Source: Cellulomonas sp. ES6 (GTDB taxonomy: Bacteria; Actinomycetota; Actinomycetes; Actinomycetales; Cellulomonadaceae). Taken from it: a DNA stretch of 64,000 nucleotides. Each line of letters starts with the position of its first letter. Positions within the stretch are counted from its first letter, which is position 1. The notes below the pieces were generated by a model. The model saw only the letters and a list, made by a program, of their open reading frames with translations, ran no database searches and was not told where the DNA came from. The translations under genes were made by a program, and so were the position numbers. The DNA lies in NCBI RefSeq assembly GCF_030053835.1, contig NZ_CP125655.1, positions 3,286,001-3,350,000 of the forward strand. Direction: 5' to 3'. Below are positions 19,164-30,000 of the stretch, one piece after another.

Positions 19164-19453
19164 ATGAGCGAGAACAGCAACGAGACCACCACCGCTGTCG
19201 CGGAGGCGCGTCCCTACCGCAAGACGCGGCGCGGCTACGTGGTCAGCGACAAGATGCAGAAGACCGTCGTGGTCGAGGTCGAGGACCGGGTCAAGCACCC
19301 GCTCTACGGCAAGGTCATCCGGCGGACCAGCAAGGTCAAGGTCCACGACGAGGCCGGCACCGCCGGCGTCGGCGACCTGGTCCTCATCATGGAGACCCGC
19401 CCCTGTCCGCCACCAAGCGGTGGCGCCTGGTGGAGATCCTCGAGAAGGCGAAA
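19164..19453 (+). CDS. rpsQ: 30S ribosomal protein S17 (frame break, stop unclear)
   Basis: S17, an OB-fold 16S rRNA-binding protein of 30S assembly; about 97 residues are recognisable. [20 protein letters not shown] and [17 protein letters not shown] identify it. At about 19402 one C appears lost from the run after METRP; adding it gives [22 protein letters not shown], the normal end. No stop codon follows in that frame: at 19451-19453 the sequence reads AAA where a final AAG plus stop is expected, so a second error may lie there. In the uncorrected frame the stop is at 19530-19532. Confidence 0.88.
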
Positions 19454-19532
19454 GTCCCGCCCTCCTCACCACATATCCGTTCGGCCAGGCTCGCCAGTGC
19501 GCGAGAACCGGCAGACGACAGGAGTTCTGTAG

Positions 19533-19901
19533 ATGATTCAGCAGGAGTCGCGACTTCGGGTCGCCGACAACACGGGTGCGAAGGAGATCCTCTGCATCCG
19601 CGTTCTCGGTGGGTCCGGCCGTCGCTACGCCGGTATCGGTGACGTCATCGTCGCCACCGTCAAGGACGCGATCCCGGGCGGCAACGTCAAGAAGGGCGAC
19701 GTCGTCAAGGCGGTCGTCGTGCGCACCCGCAAGGAGCGCCGGCGCGTCGACGGGTCGTACATCAAGTTCGACGAGAACGCCGCGGTGATCCTCCGCAACG
19801 ACGGCGAGCCGCGCGGGACCCGCATCTTCGGTCCCGTGGGCCGCGAGCTGCGCGACAAGAAGTTCATGAAGATCATCTCGCTGGCTCCGGAGGTGCTCTG
19901 A
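19533..19901 (+). CDS. rplN: 50S ribosomal protein L14
   Basis: L14 at the subunit interface, contacting 16S helix 14; 122 residues, exactly the family length. [20 protein letters not shown] and the [18 protein letters not shown] motif are diagnostic. First gene of the spc operon. AGGAG lies 9 bases before the ATG. rplX starts 2 bases after its stop. Confidence 0.97.
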   Translation: MIQQESRLRVADNTGAKEILCIRVLGGSGRRYAGIGDVIVATVKDAIPGGNVKKGDVVKAVVVRTRKERRRVDGSYIKFDENAAVILRNDGEPRGTRIFGPVGRELRDKKFMKIISLAPEVL

Positions 19902-19903
19902 CC

Positions 19904-20252
19904 ATGGCGAAGATCAAGAAGGGCGACCTGGTGGTCGTCATCTCCGGCTCCCGCAAGGACCGGGGCAAGCAGGGCCGGGTGCTCGAGGTGCTCACCGACC
20001 GCGACCGCGTCGTCGTCGAGGGCATCCACCGGGTCACCAAGCACACCAAGGTCGGCCAGAGCCAGCGTGGCTCCCGCACCGGCGGCATCGAGACCGTCGA
20101 GGCCCCGATCCACATCAGCAACGTGATGCTGGTGGACCCGGAGACCAAGCGCGGCACCCGGGTCGGCTACCGCACCGAGCAGGTCGAGCGCGACGGCCGC
20201 ACCCGCACCGTCCGGGTCCGCGTCGTCCAAGCGCTCCGGTAAGGACATCTGA
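19904..20252 (+). CDS. rplX: 50S ribosomal protein L24 (C-terminal frame break)
   Basis: L24, an assembly-initiator protein with a KOW motif ([20 protein letters not shown]); about 115 residues after repair. In the raw frame it ends at 20242 as VRVVQALR. One base removed near 20226 (or two added) gives [11 protein letters not shown] and a stop at 20250-20252 that overlaps the rplE ATG as TGATG, the arrangement expected in this operon. Confidence 0.92.
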
Positions 20253-20830
20253 TGACCGCCATCGACGAGACCACCCGGGCGTACCCGGTGCCGCGCCTGA
20301 AGGTGCGGTACAACGAGGCGATCCGTCCCGCGCTCCGCGAGGAGTTCCAGCACGAGAACGTGAACCAGGTCGCGCGCCTGGTGAAGGTCGTCGTGAACAT
20401 GGGCGTCGGCGACGCGGCGAAGGACTCGAAGCTGATCGAGGGCGCCATCCGCGACCTCCAGCAGATCACGGGTCAGAAGCCGCAGGTCACCAAGGCCCGC
20501 AAGTCCATCGCGCAGTTCAAGCTGCGTGAGGGCATGCCGATCGGCGCGCACGTCACGCTGCGCGGCGACCGTGCCTGGGAGTTCCTGGACCGCCTGCTGT
20601 CGACCGCGCTGCCGCGCATCCGCGACTTCCGCGGCCTGTCGGCCAAGCAGTTCGACGGCCACGGCAACTACACCTTCGGCCTGACCGAGCAGTCGATGTT
20701 CCACGAGATCGACCAGGACAAGATCGACCGGGTCCGCGGCATGGACATCACGGTGGTCACCACCGCCACCACCGACGCGGAGGGCCGGGCGCTCCTGAAG
20801 CACCTCGGCTTCCCCTTCAAGGAGGACTGA
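20252..20830 (+). CDS. rplE: 50S ribosomal protein L5
   Basis: L5, which binds 5S rRNA and contacts P-site tRNA; 192 residues. [19 protein letters not shown] and [18 protein letters not shown] identify it. ATG at 20252 overlaps the corrected rplX stop. rpsN follows after one base. Confidence 0.97.
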   Translation: MTAIDETTRAYPVPRLKVRYNEAIRPALREEFQHENVNQVARLVKVVVNMGVGDAAKDSKLIEGAIRDLQQITGQKPQVTKARKSIAQFKLREGMPIGAHVTLRGDRAWEFLDRLLSTALPRIRDFRGLSAKQFDGHGNYTFGLTEQSMFHEIDQDKIDRVRGMDITVVTTATTDAEGRALLKHLGFPFKED

Positions 20831-20831
20831 C

Positions 20832-21017
20832 ATGGCGAAGACCGCCCTGATCAACAAGGCCGCGGGCAAGCAGAAGTTCGCCGTGCGCGCCTACACCCGG
20901 TGCCAGCGGTGCGGCCGTCCGCACTCGGTGTACCGCAAGTTCGGCCTGTGCCGGATCTGCGTGCGCGAGATGGCCCACGCGGGCCAGCTCCCGGGCGTGA
21001 CCAAGAGCAGCTGGTAA
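20832..21017 (+). CDS. rpsZ: 30S ribosomal protein S14, zinc-binding type
   Basis: Short, zinc-dependent (C+) form of S14, 61 residues. Four Cys at 24, 27, 40 and 43 (CQRC and CRIC) form the zinc site. Many actinobacteria also keep a longer zinc-free paralogue elsewhere for zinc starvation; none is visible in this window. 79 bases of featureless sequence precede rpsH. Confidence 0.96.
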   Translation: MAKTALINKAAGKQKFAVRAYTRCQRCGRPHSVYRKFGLCRICVREMAHAGQLPGVTKSSW

Positions 21018-21096
21018 CAACGACGTCGTAGGTCCGCGGCGGCCCGCCCACGGGCGGCTCCGCGGAAACCACGGCGAGGAAGGGCAGAACGCCCCC

Positions 21097-21495
21097 ATGA
21101 CGATGACCGACCCGATCGCAGACTTCCTCACGCGTCTGCGTAACGCGAACTCGGCTCACCACGACACGGTGAGCATCCCGTACTCGAAGCTGAAGTCGCA
21201 CATCGCGGAGATCCTTCAGGCCGAGGGCTACATCTCCGGCTGGACCGTCGAGGACGCCCGTGTGGGCAAGAACCTCGTGGTCGAGCTGAAGTACGGCCCG
21301 AGCCGCGAGCGTGCGCTCGCCGGCATCAAGCGCGTGTCCAAGCCCGGTCTGCGGGTCTACGCGAAGTCCACCAACCTGCCGAAGGTCCTCGGCGGCCTGG
21401 GCGTGGCGATCCTGTCCACGTCCTCGGGTCTCCTGACGGACAAGCAGGCCGCCAAGAAGGGCGTGGGTGGGGAAGTCCTCGCCTACGTCTGGTAA
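21097..21495 (+). CDS. rpsH: 30S ribosomal protein S8
   Basis: S8, central-domain 16S rRNA-binding protein; its E. coli homologue represses the spc operon. 132 residues. [17 protein letters not shown] and the C-terminal GGEVLAYVW are diagnostic. Two in-frame ATGs (21097 and 21103) are possible; I take the first because GAGGAAGG lies a suitable distance upstream. Confidence 0.96.
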   Translation: MTMTDPIADFLTRLRNANSAHHDTVSIPYSKLKSHIAEILQAEGYISGWTVEDARVGKNLVVELKYGPSRERALAGIKRVSKPGLRVYAKSTNLPKVLGGLGVAILSTSSGLLTDKQAAKKGVGGEVLAYVW

Positions 21496-21520
21496 GTCCG
21501 AGACGGAAAGGAGCTAGCCA

Positions 21521-22060
21521 ATGTCTCGTATCGGCAGAATCCCCGTCCCGGTCCCGGCCGGCGTGGATGTCGACATCAACGGCGCCGTGGTGACGGTGAA
21601 GGGCCCCAAGGGCACCCTCACGCACACCGTGGCGTCCCCCATCGAGGTCGCGCGCGACGGCGAGGGGGCCCTCGTGGTCACCCGTCCGAACGACGAGCGC
21701 CTCTCGCGGTCGCTTCACGGCCTCACGCGCACCCTGCTGGCGAACCTCGTCACCGGCGTCACCGCCGGCTACGAGAAGAAGCTGGAGATCGTCGGCACCG
21801 GTTACCGCGTGACGGCCAAGGGTGACGCGCTCGAGTTCGCGCTCGGCTTCAGCCACCCGGTGTCCGTGACGCCGCCCGCCGGCATCACCTTCGCCGTCGA
21901 GTCCCCGACCAAGTTCTCGGTCGCGGGCATCGACAAGCAGCAGGTGGGCGAGGTCGCCGCGAACATCCGCAAGATCCGCAAGCCCGAGCCGTACAAGGGC
22001 AAGGGTGTGCGCTACGCGGGCGAGAACGTCCGCCGCAAGGTCGGAAAGGCTGGTAAGTGA
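21521..22060 (+). CDS. rplF: 50S ribosomal protein L6
   Basis: L6 near the sarcin-ricin loop and factor-binding site; 179 residues. [19 protein letters not shown] at the start and the C-terminal [20 protein letters not shown] are diagnostic. AAAGGAG precedes the ATG. rplR starts 3 bases downstream. Confidence 0.97.
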   Translation: MSRIGRIPVPVPAGVDVDINGAVVTVKGPKGTLTHTVASPIEVARDGEGALVVTRPNDERLSRSLHGLTRTLLANLVTGVTAGYEKKLEIVGTGYRVTAKGDALEFALGFSHPVSVTPPAGITFAVESPTKFSVAGIDKQQVGEVAANIRKIRKPEPYKGKGVRYAGENVRRKVGKAGK

Positions 22061-22063
22061 GCC

Positions 22064-22435
22064 ATGGCGATCACCATCATCGGTAAGGGCAAGTTCAAGG
22101 CCCGTCGGCGCCGCCACCTCCGGCTGCGCAAGAAGGTCGCCGGCACCGCCGCGCGTCCGCGCCTGGTCGTCACCCGGTCGAACCGCAACCTCGTCGCGCA
22201 GGTCGTCGACGACGCCGTGGGTCGCACGCTGGTCTCCGCCTCGACGCTCGAGGCGGACCTGCGGGGCGCCGAGGGCGACAAGACGGCCAAGGCCCGCAAG
22301 GTCGGCGAGCTGATCGCCGAGCGCGCGAAGGCCGCCGGCATCGACGCGGTGGTCTTCGACCGCGGCGGCAACAAGTACCACGGTCGGGTGGCCGCGGTCG
22401 CCGACGCCGCTCGCGAAGGCGGCCTGGCGCTGTGA
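22064..22435 (+). CDS. rplR: 50S ribosomal protein L18
   Basis: L18, which binds 5S rRNA with L5; 123 residues. [20 protein letters not shown] and the C-terminal [20 protein letters not shown] are diagnostic. 37 bases to rpsE. Confidence 0.96.
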   Translation: MAITIIGKGKFKARRRRHLRLRKKVAGTAARPRLVVTRSNRNLVAQVVDDAVGRTLVSASTLEADLRGAEGDKTAKARKVGELIAERAKAAGIDAVVFDRGGNKYHGRVAAVADAAREGGLAL

Positions 22436-22472
22436 CGACGACCATTCCCGCATCGAAGAAGAGGATCCACTG

Positions 22473-23111
22473 ATGGCTGCTCCTCAGCGCAGCAACACGG
22501 GCGCTCCCCAGGGCGGCGGTGACCGCCGCGACGGTGGTCGTCGCGACGGCCGTCGCGGGGACGCCGCCGAGAAGAGCGCGTTCCTCGAGCGCGTCGTGTC
22601 CATCAACCGCGTCGCCAAGGTCGTCAAGGGCGGCCGCCGCTTCAGCTTCACGGCCCTCGTGGTCGTGGGTGACGGCGACGGCACGGTCGGCGTCGGCTAC
22701 GGCAAGGCCAAGGAGGTGCCCGCGGCGATCGCCAAGGGTGTCGAGGAGGCGAAGAAGAACTTCTTCCGCGTCCCGCGCATCCAGGGCACCATCACCCACC
22801 CCATCCAGGGTGAGGCCGCCGCCGGTGTCGTCTTCCTGCGTCCCGCGTCGCCGGGTACCGGTGTGATCGCCGGTGGTCCGGTGCGCGCGGTGCTCGAGTG
22901 CGCCGGCGTGCACGACATCCTGTCGAAGTCCCTCGGCTCCTCCAACGCCATCAACATCGTGCACGCCACGGTCGCGGCGCTGAAGGGTCTCGAGGAGCCG
23001 GCTGCCGTCGCCGCCCGTCGTGGTCTGTCGCTCGAGCACGTCGCCCCGGCGCCGATGCTCAAGGCGCAGGCTGCGGGGCGCGCGGCCAAGACCGAGAAGG
23101 TGGGTGCGTGA
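22473..23111 (+). CDS. rpsE: 30S ribosomal protein S5
   Basis: S5, involved in decoding accuracy and mRNA helicase activity; 212 residues. The N-terminus has a Gly/Arg/Asp-rich extension of about 35 residues ([17 protein letters not shown]). The S5 core begins at [21 protein letters not shown], with GYGKAKEVP and [15 protein letters not shown] following. The stop overlaps the rpmD ATG (TGATG). Confidence 0.97.
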   Translation: MAAPQRSNTGAPQGGGDRRDGGRRDGRRGDAAEKSAFLERVVSINRVAKVVKGGRRFSFTALVVVGDGDGTVGVGYGKAKEVPAAIAKGVEEAKKNFFRVPRIQGTITHPIQGEAAAGVVFLRPASPGTGVIAGGPVRAVLECAGVHDILSKSLGSSNAINIVHATVAALKGLEEPAAVAARRGLSLEHVAPAPMLKAQAAGRAAKTEKVGA

Positions 23112-23293
23112 TGGCCCGCCTCAAGGTGACCCAGACCAGGTCCGCCATCGGCGGCAAGCAGAACCAGCGCGACACGCTGCGCACCCTGGGCCTGAAGCGG
23201 ATCGGCGACGTCGTCGTCAAGGAGGACCGCCCTGAGATCCGCGGCATGGTCAAGACGGTGACGCACCTCGTCGCGGTCGAGGAGGTGGAGTGA
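23111..23293 (+). CDS. rpmD: 50S ribosomal protein L30
   Basis: L30, a small peripheral 50S protein, 60 residues. [20 protein letters not shown] and [14 protein letters not shown] identify it. ATG at 23111 overlaps the rpsE stop. The rplO GTG at 23290 overlaps its own stop. Confidence 0.96.
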   Translation: MARLKVTQTRSAIGGKQNQRDTLRTLGLKRIGDVVVKEDRPEIRGMVKTVTHLVAVEEVE

Positions 23294-23997
23294 CGATGGC
23301 GGAGAAGGAGACCGAGAAGGTCGAGAAGGACGCTGCCGCGGCTCCCAAGGCCACGCGCGCCAAGAAGGCGACGGCGACCGAGTCGGCCGCCGCCGAGAAG
23401 CCGGCCGCCAAGAAGCCCGCTGCCCGCACCACCAAGGCCAAGGCCGAGGCGGCTGCGGCGGAGGAGAAGCCGGCCGCCAAGGCCAAGGCTGCTCCGGCGA
23501 AGGCCCCGAAGGCCGCCGCCAAGGCCGAGAAGCCCGCCGAGGAGGTGGGCGCGGGCGGCACCCTCAAGGTGCACCACCTGCGTCCGGCTCCGGGCGCCAA
23601 GACCGCCAAGACCCGCGTGGGTCGTGGTGAGGCGTCCAAGGGCAAGACCGCCGGTCGCGGTACCAAGGGCACCAAGGCCCGGTACCAGGTGCCGGACCGC
23701 TTCGAGGGCGGGCAGATGCCGCTGCACATGCGGCTGCCCAAGCTCCGCGGCTTCAAGAACCCGTTCCGGGTCGAGTACCAGGTCGTGAACCTGGACAAGC
23801 TGTCGGCGCTGTACCCGCAGGGCGGCGACGTCACCGTCGCCGACCTGGTCGCGAAGGGTGCCGTCCGCAAGGGCGCCCCGGTCAAGGTGCTCGGCACCGG
23901 CGAGCTCACGGTCAAGCTGTCCGTGGCCGTCGACGCGTACTCCGGTTCGGCCAAGGAGAAGATCCTGGCTGCCGGCGGCAGCGTCGCGCAGGACTGA
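23290..23997 (+). CDS. rplO: 50S ribosomal protein L15 with long Lys/Ala/Pro N-terminal extension
   Basis: L15, a late 50S assembly protein. At 235 residues it is much longer than the usual 145-150. The L15 core starts at about residue 90 ([33 protein letters not shown], split here by the reader as one block). The first 90 residues are almost only Ala, Lys, Pro, Glu and Thr, with repeats like [10 protein letters not shown] and [16 protein letters not shown], resembling histone H1-type tails. Start is GTG 23290, overlapping the rpmD stop, or ATG 23296. The frame is continuous and composition matches the genome, so the extension looks genuine. Confidence 0.94.
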   Translation: MTMAEKETEKVEKDAAAAPKATRAKKATATESAAAEKPAAKKPAARTTKAKAEAAAAEEKPAAKAKAAPAKAPKAAAKAEKPAEEVGAGGTLKVHHLRPAPGAKTAKTRVGRGEASKGKTAGRGTKGTKARYQVPDRFEGGQMPLHMRLPKLRGFKNPFRVEYQVVNLDKLSALYPQGGDVTVADLVAKGAVRKGAPVKVLGTGELTVKLSVAVDAYSGSAKEKILAAGGSVAQD

Positions 23998-24003
23998 TCC
24001 CAG

Positions 24004-24048
24004 CGAACGGGGTCGGCGGAGGCACCATGCCCCTGCCGGCCCCGTTCG
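24004..24048 (+). terminator. spc operon terminator after rplO
   Basis: A 14-bp stem (24004-24017 with 24035-24048, one G-T wobble) with a 17-base loop, starting 7 bases after the rplO stop. It suggests that secY is transcribed from its own promoter. A possible minus-10 TAGGGT lies at 24107-24112, with no clear minus-35. No gene is visible in 23998-24211. Confidence 0.72.
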
Positions 24049-24211
24049 GCTTCCCGCCCCGGGCGCGGTGACGTCCGGGCATGCCGGATCCCCGACGGAA
24101 GTCCGTTAGGGTGCGGCAGGGCGGCGAGCGGCGACGCTCGCCCGACGTGGTCGCCTCACCCGCAGGCCGGCCGGTTCCACGACATCCCGCTTCGGCGGAG
24201 CAGGAGGACAC

Positions 24212-25510
24212 GTGCTCAGCGCATTCGTGCGGGCGTTCAGGACACCCGACCTGCGGCGCAAGCTGCTGTTCACGATCGGGATCATGGTCGTCTTCCGTCT
24301 CGGCTCGTTCCTGCCGACGCCGGGCGTGTCCTACCCGAACGTGCAGGTCTGCATCGACCAGGTCGGCGAGGACAACACGCTGCTCGGTCTGGTGAACCTG
24401 TTCAGCGGCGGTGCGCTGCTGCAGCTGTCGGTGTTCGCGCTCGGGATCATGCCGTACATCACGGCGAGCATCATCATCCAGCTGCTGCGCGTGGTCATCC
24501 CGCACTTCGAGGCCCTGCACAAGGAGGGCCAGTCCGGCACCGCGAAGCTCACGCAGTACACGCGCTACCTGACGATCGGCCTGGCGGTCCTGCAGTCGAC
24601 GACCGTCATCATCACGGCGCGCAACGGCCAGCTCTTCCCGGGCTGCACCGTCGACGTGATCCCGGACGGCGGCATCGTCACGACGCTCGTCATGATCATC
24701 ACGATGACCGCGGGTACCGGCCTCATCATGTGGCTGGGCGAGCTCATCACCGAGCGCGGCGTCGGCAACGGCATGTCCCTGCTGATCTTCACCTCGATCG
24801 CCGCGTCCTTCCCGGGCGCCATGTGGTCGATCGCGGGCGGCTCCGGCGGCATCGGCGCGTTCCTCGTCGTGATGGCGATCATCGTGCTGGTCATCGCGCT
24901 GGTCGTCTTCGTCGAGCAGTCGCAGCGCCGCGTGCCGGTGCAGTACGCCAAGCGCATGGTCGGCCGCCGCATGTACGGCGGGTCCTCCACGTACATCCCG
25001 ATCAAGATCAACATGGCCGGCGTCATCCCGGTGATCTTCGCGTCGTCGCTGCTGCAGGTGCCGGCGCTGCTGGCCGGGTTCGGCGACCAGACCGCGGGCT
25101 GGAAGCAGTGGGTGGCGAACAACCTCGCGGCCACGGACGCCCCGCTGCACATCGCGCTGTACGTCCTGCTGATCATCTTCTTCTGCTACTTCTACACGGC
25201 GATCACGTTCAACCCGGACGAGGTCGCGGACAACATGAAGCGGTACGGCGGGTTCATCCCCGGCATCCGCGCCGGCCGCCCGACGGCCGAGTACCTGGAC
25301 TACGTCATCACCCGCATCACGGCGCCCGGGTCGATCTACCTCGCGCTCGTCGCGCTCATCCCCACGATCGCGTTCATCGTGCTCGGCGTCGGGACGAACA
25401 TCCCGTTCGGCGGCTCGTCGATCCTCATCGTGGTGGGCGTCGGCCTCGAGACCGTGAAGCAGATCGAGTCGCAGCTCCAGCAGCGGCACTACGAAGGGTT
25501 CCTCCGATGA
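24212..25510 (+). CDS. secY: Preprotein translocase subunit SecY
   Basis: Central channel of the Sec translocon in the cytoplasmic membrane; 432 residues with ten hydrophobic segments. Signature stretches: LLFTIGIMVVFRLGSFLP, PYITASIIIQLL, the cytoplasmic loop VEQSQRRVPVQYAKRMVGRR, and TYIPIKINMAGVIPVIFA. GTG at 24212 follows GGAGGA. The stop overlaps the adk start (ATGA), so secY, adk and probably map form one unit. Confidence 0.97.
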   Translation: MLSAFVRAFRTPDLRRKLLFTIGIMVVFRLGSFLPTPGVSYPNVQVCIDQVGEDNTLLGLVNLFSGGALLQLSVFALGIMPYITASIIIQLLRVVIPHFEALHKEGQSGTAKLTQYTRYLTIGLAVLQSTTVIITARNGQLFPGCTVDVIPDGGIVTTLVMIITMTAGTGLIMWLGELITERGVGNGMSLLIFTSIAASFPGAMWSIAGGSGGIGAFLVVMAIIVLVIALVVFVEQSQRRVPVQYAKRMVGRRMYGGSSTYIPIKINMAGVIPVIFASSLLQVPALLAGFGDQTAGWKQWVANNLAATDAPLHIALYVLLIIFFCYFYTAITFNPDEVADNMKRYGGFIPGIRAGRPTAEYLDYVITRITAPGSIYLALVALIPTIAFIVLGVGTNIPFGGSSILIVVGVGLETVKQIESQLQQRHYEGFLR

Positions 25511-26085
25511 GCGCTCGCCTCGTCCTCCTGGGTCCGCCCGGGGCCGGCAAGGGCACGCAGGCCGTCCGCCTCGCCGAGCGGCTGGGCGTCCCGGCCATCT
25601 CGACCGGCGACATCTTCCGCGCGAACATCAAGGGCGGCACCGAGCTGGGCCGCACCGCGCAGGAGTACACCGCGCGCGGCGCCCTGGTGCCGGACTCGGT
25701 GACGAACGCGATGGTGCGGGACCGGCTCGCGCAGCCGGACGCCGCGCAGGGCTTCCTGCTCGACGGCTACCCCCGCAACGTGGCGCAGGTCGCGGAGCTC
25801 GACGCCGTGCTGGCGGACCAGGGCCTGACGCTGGACGCCGCGCTGGAGATCACCGCGGACGCCGACGTCGTGGTGGAGCGCCTGCTGAAGCGCGCGCAGA
25901 TCGAGGGCCGCGCGGACGACACGGAGCCGGTCATCCGGCACCGGCTGGACGTGTACGCCGAGCAGACCGCGCCGATCTCGGGCGTGTACGCCGAGCGCGG
26001 CCTGCTGCTGCAGGTCGACGGCATCGGCGAGGTCGACGAGGTCACCGGGCGCCTGGTCGAGGCCCTGGCGACCCGCGTCGGCTGA
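25507..26085 (+). CDS. adk: Adenylate kinase
   Basis: Catalyses ATP + AMP to 2 ADP; 192 residues. P-loop LGPPGAGKGTQ at residues 8-18, AMP-site STGDIFRANI and the FLLDGYPRN motif are present. It is a short form with a reduced LID and no zinc-binding Cys cluster, normal for actinobacteria. ATG overlaps the secY stop. Confidence 0.96.
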   Translation: MSARLVLLGPPGAGKGTQAVRLAERLGVPAISTGDIFRANIKGGTELGRTAQEYTARGALVPDSVTNAMVRDRLAQPDAAQGFLLDGYPRNVAQVAELDAVLADQGLTLDAALEITADADVVVERLLKRAQIEGRADDTEPVIRHRLDVYAEQTAPISGVYAERGLLLQVDGIGEVDEVTGRLVEALATRVG

Positions 26086-26099
26086 CGGCGGGGTTCCTC

Positions 26100-26934
26100 G
26101 TGTTCGGACGTGAGCGGATCGAGCTGAAGACGCCGGAGCAGGTGCTGCTCATGCGGCGTGCGGGCCTGGTGGTCGCGGACGCCCTGGCGGCGGCGCGGGC
26201 CGCGGCGCGCGCCCGGGGTGACGACCGCGGACCTGGACGCCGCGGCGGCGGCGGTCATCGCGGACGCCGGCGCGGAGCCGTCGTTCCTCGGGTACTACGA
26301 CTACCCGGCGACCATCTGCGTGTCGGTGAACGACGAGGTGGTGCACGGCATCCCGTCGGGCCGCGTGCTGGAGCCCGGCGACGTGGTGTCCATCGACTGC
26401 GGCGCGATCGTCGAGGGCTGGCACGGCGACTCGGCCCTGACGCTCGTGCTCCCCGAGGCGGACCCGGCGGACGCCGAGCTCGCGGCGGTGACCGAGCTCG
26501 CCATGTGGGACGGCATCGCCGCGCTCGCGTCCGGGGACCCGGTGGCCGATCGGCTCGGCGTGGTCGGCGACGCCGTGGAGCGCTGCCTGGAGGCCACGGG
26601 CGGGACGTTCGGGATCGTGCAGGACTACGTCGGGCACGGGATCGGGTCGGCGATGCACCAGCCGCCCGACGTGCCGAACTACCGCACCCGTGACCGCGGG
26701 CCGCGGCTGCGCCCCGGGATGTGCCTGGCGATCGAGCCGATGGTCACGCGTGGCGGGTCGGGCACCGAGGTGCTCGAGGACGACTGGACCGTGGTGACGG
26801 TCGACGGGTCGCGGGCCGCGCACTGGGAGCACACCGTCGCGCTGCTCGACGGCGGGATCTGGGTGCTGACGGCGGTGGACGGCGGGGCGGCGGAGCTCGC
26901 CGCCCGCGGGGTCACGGTCGCGCCGCTGGCCTGA
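26100..26934 (+). CDS. map: Methionine aminopeptidase type I (one frame break)
   Basis: Removes the initiator Met from nascent proteins; about 277 residues after repair. Starts MFGRERIELKTPEQVLLMRRAGLVVADAL and breaks near 26205-26215, after which VTTADLDAAAAAV continues in another frame; one base too many (or two missing) in the GC-repetitive AARAAARAR stretch explains it. Metal ligands are visible: Asp in SIDCGAIVEGWHGDSAL (two), His in GHGIGSAMHQPP, Glu in AIEPMVT and Glu in HWEHTVALL. In related genomes map is followed by infA; here the giant surface gene intervenes. Confidence 0.93.
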
Positions 26935-26955
26935 CGGCGCCCGCCCGCCACCCCA

Positions 26956-26982
26956 CCGGGTGACGCGGATCACCCGGGTGAT
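26956..26982 (+). promoter_or_regulatory. Alternating GGGTGA/TCACCC half-sites between map and surface gene
   Basis: CCGGGTGA (26956-26963) and TCACCCGG (26970-26977) form an 8-bp hairpin with a 6-base loop, a possible map terminator. The same right arm also forms a perfect 14-bp palindrome, 26969-26982 (ATCACCCGGGTGAT). Such arrays of half-sites often bind a regulator; which protein, if any, is unknown. It lies 110 bases upstream of the surface protein start. Confidence 0.45.
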
Positions 26983-27091
26983 AGCACCCAAGCCGGGTCA
27001 AAGGTGGCTCAACCGGACACGGTTGCCTGCCGAATCAGGGACGTCAGCGCGTGTGCGGTCCCCCGGCCGGACGCGCCCCTGCGTCCCCCGG

Positions 27092-30000
27092 ATGGTCATG
27101 GCTCAGCAGCCTCTCCCCGCCCCTCGTCACGGCTCCGTCGCGCCCGCGCCGGTGCGTCGGCCGCGCCCGGCGCGCGCCCGCCACCGCGCCGCCGGTCCCG
27201 CCGCGCGCCTGGTCCGCTCGGCCGTCGGTCGTGCCCTGGCCGCGGCGCTCGTCGTGGTGCTGTCGGGGCTCGCCGTGGGTGCGGCGGGGACCGCCGCCCT
27301 CGCCGCGGGGGACGACGCGTTCACGCTGACGCTCGCGGACGGCAGCCCGGCGGTCGTCGCCGGCGCGGGGACGACGCCGCTGGCGGCTGCGGGGGAGCGG
27401 TACACGCTGCCCGCCGCGCAGGCCGGCGACGCGGTGCGGTTCTCGTTCGTGGCGAACTGCGTGCTCGAGGACGAGGCCTGCCAGGACGCGACGGCCACGC
27501 TCGAGCTCGACCGGCTGCGGCTCGCCGCCCCGATCGCCCCGTCGGCCCCGGTCGCGAACGGCGTCGGCTACGCGGTGACGTACCTCGACGCGTCCGGGGC
27601 GGACCTCGGGGACCCGTCCGCGTCGCTCGACGCCGTCCGGGCGGTGCGGCTGTCGTTCGTGTCCTACGGCCCCGACAGCGCCCCGCTGCCGCTGGCGGGC
27701 GGCAGCATCCTGGAGGTCGCGCTCGACGCGACGCTCGTGCCGCCGACCGGCGGAGGGGAGCAGGTCGGGACGATGACGGTCCGGCCGGCGGTCGGCGGCG
27801 TCGAGCAGAGCACGTCGACCGTGGCGGTGGTCACGACCGTGGTGCCGGTGCTCGCCACGACCACGACCAAGACGTGGGCGCCGGAGGACCCGTACCTGTC
27901 CGGCGCGGCCGACACCGCGCGGACGGCCACGGTGACGTTCACGAACACCGGTGACACCGCGACCTCCCTGGTCGTCGACGAGCCCGCCGACCCGACGGCG
28001 GTGCCGCAGGGCGCCGACGCGTTCAACCTGCTGCGCGCGACCGGCCTCTCGCTCACCGCCTGGCCGGCCGGGGCGACCCAGGTGGCGATCAGCACGTGGC
28101 ACGACGGCGTGGCCGGCCCCTCCACCACCGCCGCCGACCTCACGACCGCGCAGGCGTGGCTCGCGGCGCTGCCGGGCACCGAGCTCGACCGGCTCACCGG
28201 CGTGCGTCTCGCGTTCACGGGCACGTTCGCCGCCGGCGCCTCCGGCACGCTCGAGGTCGCGACCGAGCAGCTCGCGGGCGGCGCGGCGACGCCGGGGGCT
28301 GTCACCGGGCGGCACGGCTCCGTGGCGTACGAGGACGCGGGCGCCGTGCCCAGCGCGTCCGCGTCGTCGGACTTCCACACCGTGCGCGTCACGAACACGG
28401 CCGACACCACGGCGTCGTCCACGGTGCCCGGGGCCGCGGCGTCGACGTCGACCGGCTCCGCGGACTTCCGGATCTGGGACCCGGACCCGTACGCGGGCAC
28501 GACCAAGCGCTTCGTGCGCCCCGGCACCACCACCGACCTGACGCAGGTGTACCCCGGTGCGTCCGCGGTCGTGCTGCTCACCGGGACGAGCTGGACCCGG
28601 CGCGCGGTCGACGCCCTCGTGCTCGCCGACCAGCCGGGCACCGGGGACGCCGCGGTCGCCGCCGCGGTGCAGGGTGTGCGCGCCGGCGGGCTCGACGCCG
28701 ACATGTTCGCCGCCTCCGGCCTGGTGATGGCCGGCTTCGGGTCGGACGTCGTGGCCGGCACCGGGAACGGCCAGGGGCTGGTGTGGCCCGAGGGCGCCAC
28801 CGGCCTGGAGCTCGTCGTCCGCGCCGGCGGGGAGACCGGCACCTGGCACGGCGACGTCGGCAGCGCCCTGCCGACGTCGACCGGCGCGTTCACGGGCTTC
28901 ACCACCGCACCGGCCTGGTCGGCCGTCACCGGCTTCGAGGCCCGGTTCACCGGCGCGGTCGTGATGGGAGCCTCCGCCACCGTGCCGTACGTCGTCACCA
29001 CCGGCGCCGGCTCGACCCCGGGCACCGTCGTGGACAACCTCGCGCTGACCCGAGCGACGGTGGGCGGGCTGACGTCCGCGCCGACGCCGCGCACCCCCGG
29101 CAGCGGCAACAAGCCGGTCGCGGCCGACCAGGTGACGATCGCCGAGCCGTACGGCGCCGCGACGATCACCAAGACCATCCCCGAGCCGTTCGTCGACGTG
29201 CGGGGCGGCGACGTCACCGCCGTGCTGCGGGCCGCCGCGGCGCAGGGCACCGACCTGCCGACGACGATCATCATCGACGACACCCGCGTGACCGGGTCCG
29301 GCTCGGCCTGGTGGGCCCGGTTCGCGCCCACCGACATCGACGTGACCGCCGAGGGCGACGTGGACGCCGTCGTCCAGTACGCGACCAACTCGGGCGCGAC
29401 GAACTGGTCGGCCGCCCCGGCCGCGCCGTGGTCGGCGGAGACCACGAAGGCGTGGACCGGCGTGCGCGTCGTCGCCGCCAAGCCCGTGCCGTACGACGCC
29501 GGCGAGGTCGTGCAGGCGGTGGTCCGGTTCGCGGTCGCCGTCGACGCCGGCTCCACCTTCACCGACTACCAGTCGGTCTCGAACTGCGCCGTCGCCCGGG
29601 CCGTGCTCGACTACGGCGGCCCGCAGACCTCGGAGCGGGTCACCGCGGCGTCCTGCGACGCGGTCCGCGGCTACGACCTCGGCGGCGACGGCTCCGGCCC
29701 GGCCGCGCTGGTCAAGGAGCTGCGCACCTCCGTGGTGGAGGGCGCCACCGGCTCCGGAGCGACCCGCGAGGCGACCCTGACGTGGGGCACCGCCGGCCGG
29801 GACGACCTCACCAGCGTGACCGTCGCGGACGCGAGCACCACGTCCGGCGGGGCCGTGCTGGAGGGCCGTCGCGACAGCTTCTGGGACACGTTCGACCTCG
29901 TCGGCCTGCCGGCCATCTCCTCGGGCACCACCCGGTCCGGCTCCGACGCCTACGACCCGTCGCTGCTGCTCGACCAGGTCTCCGACGTCGAGGTCTACGA

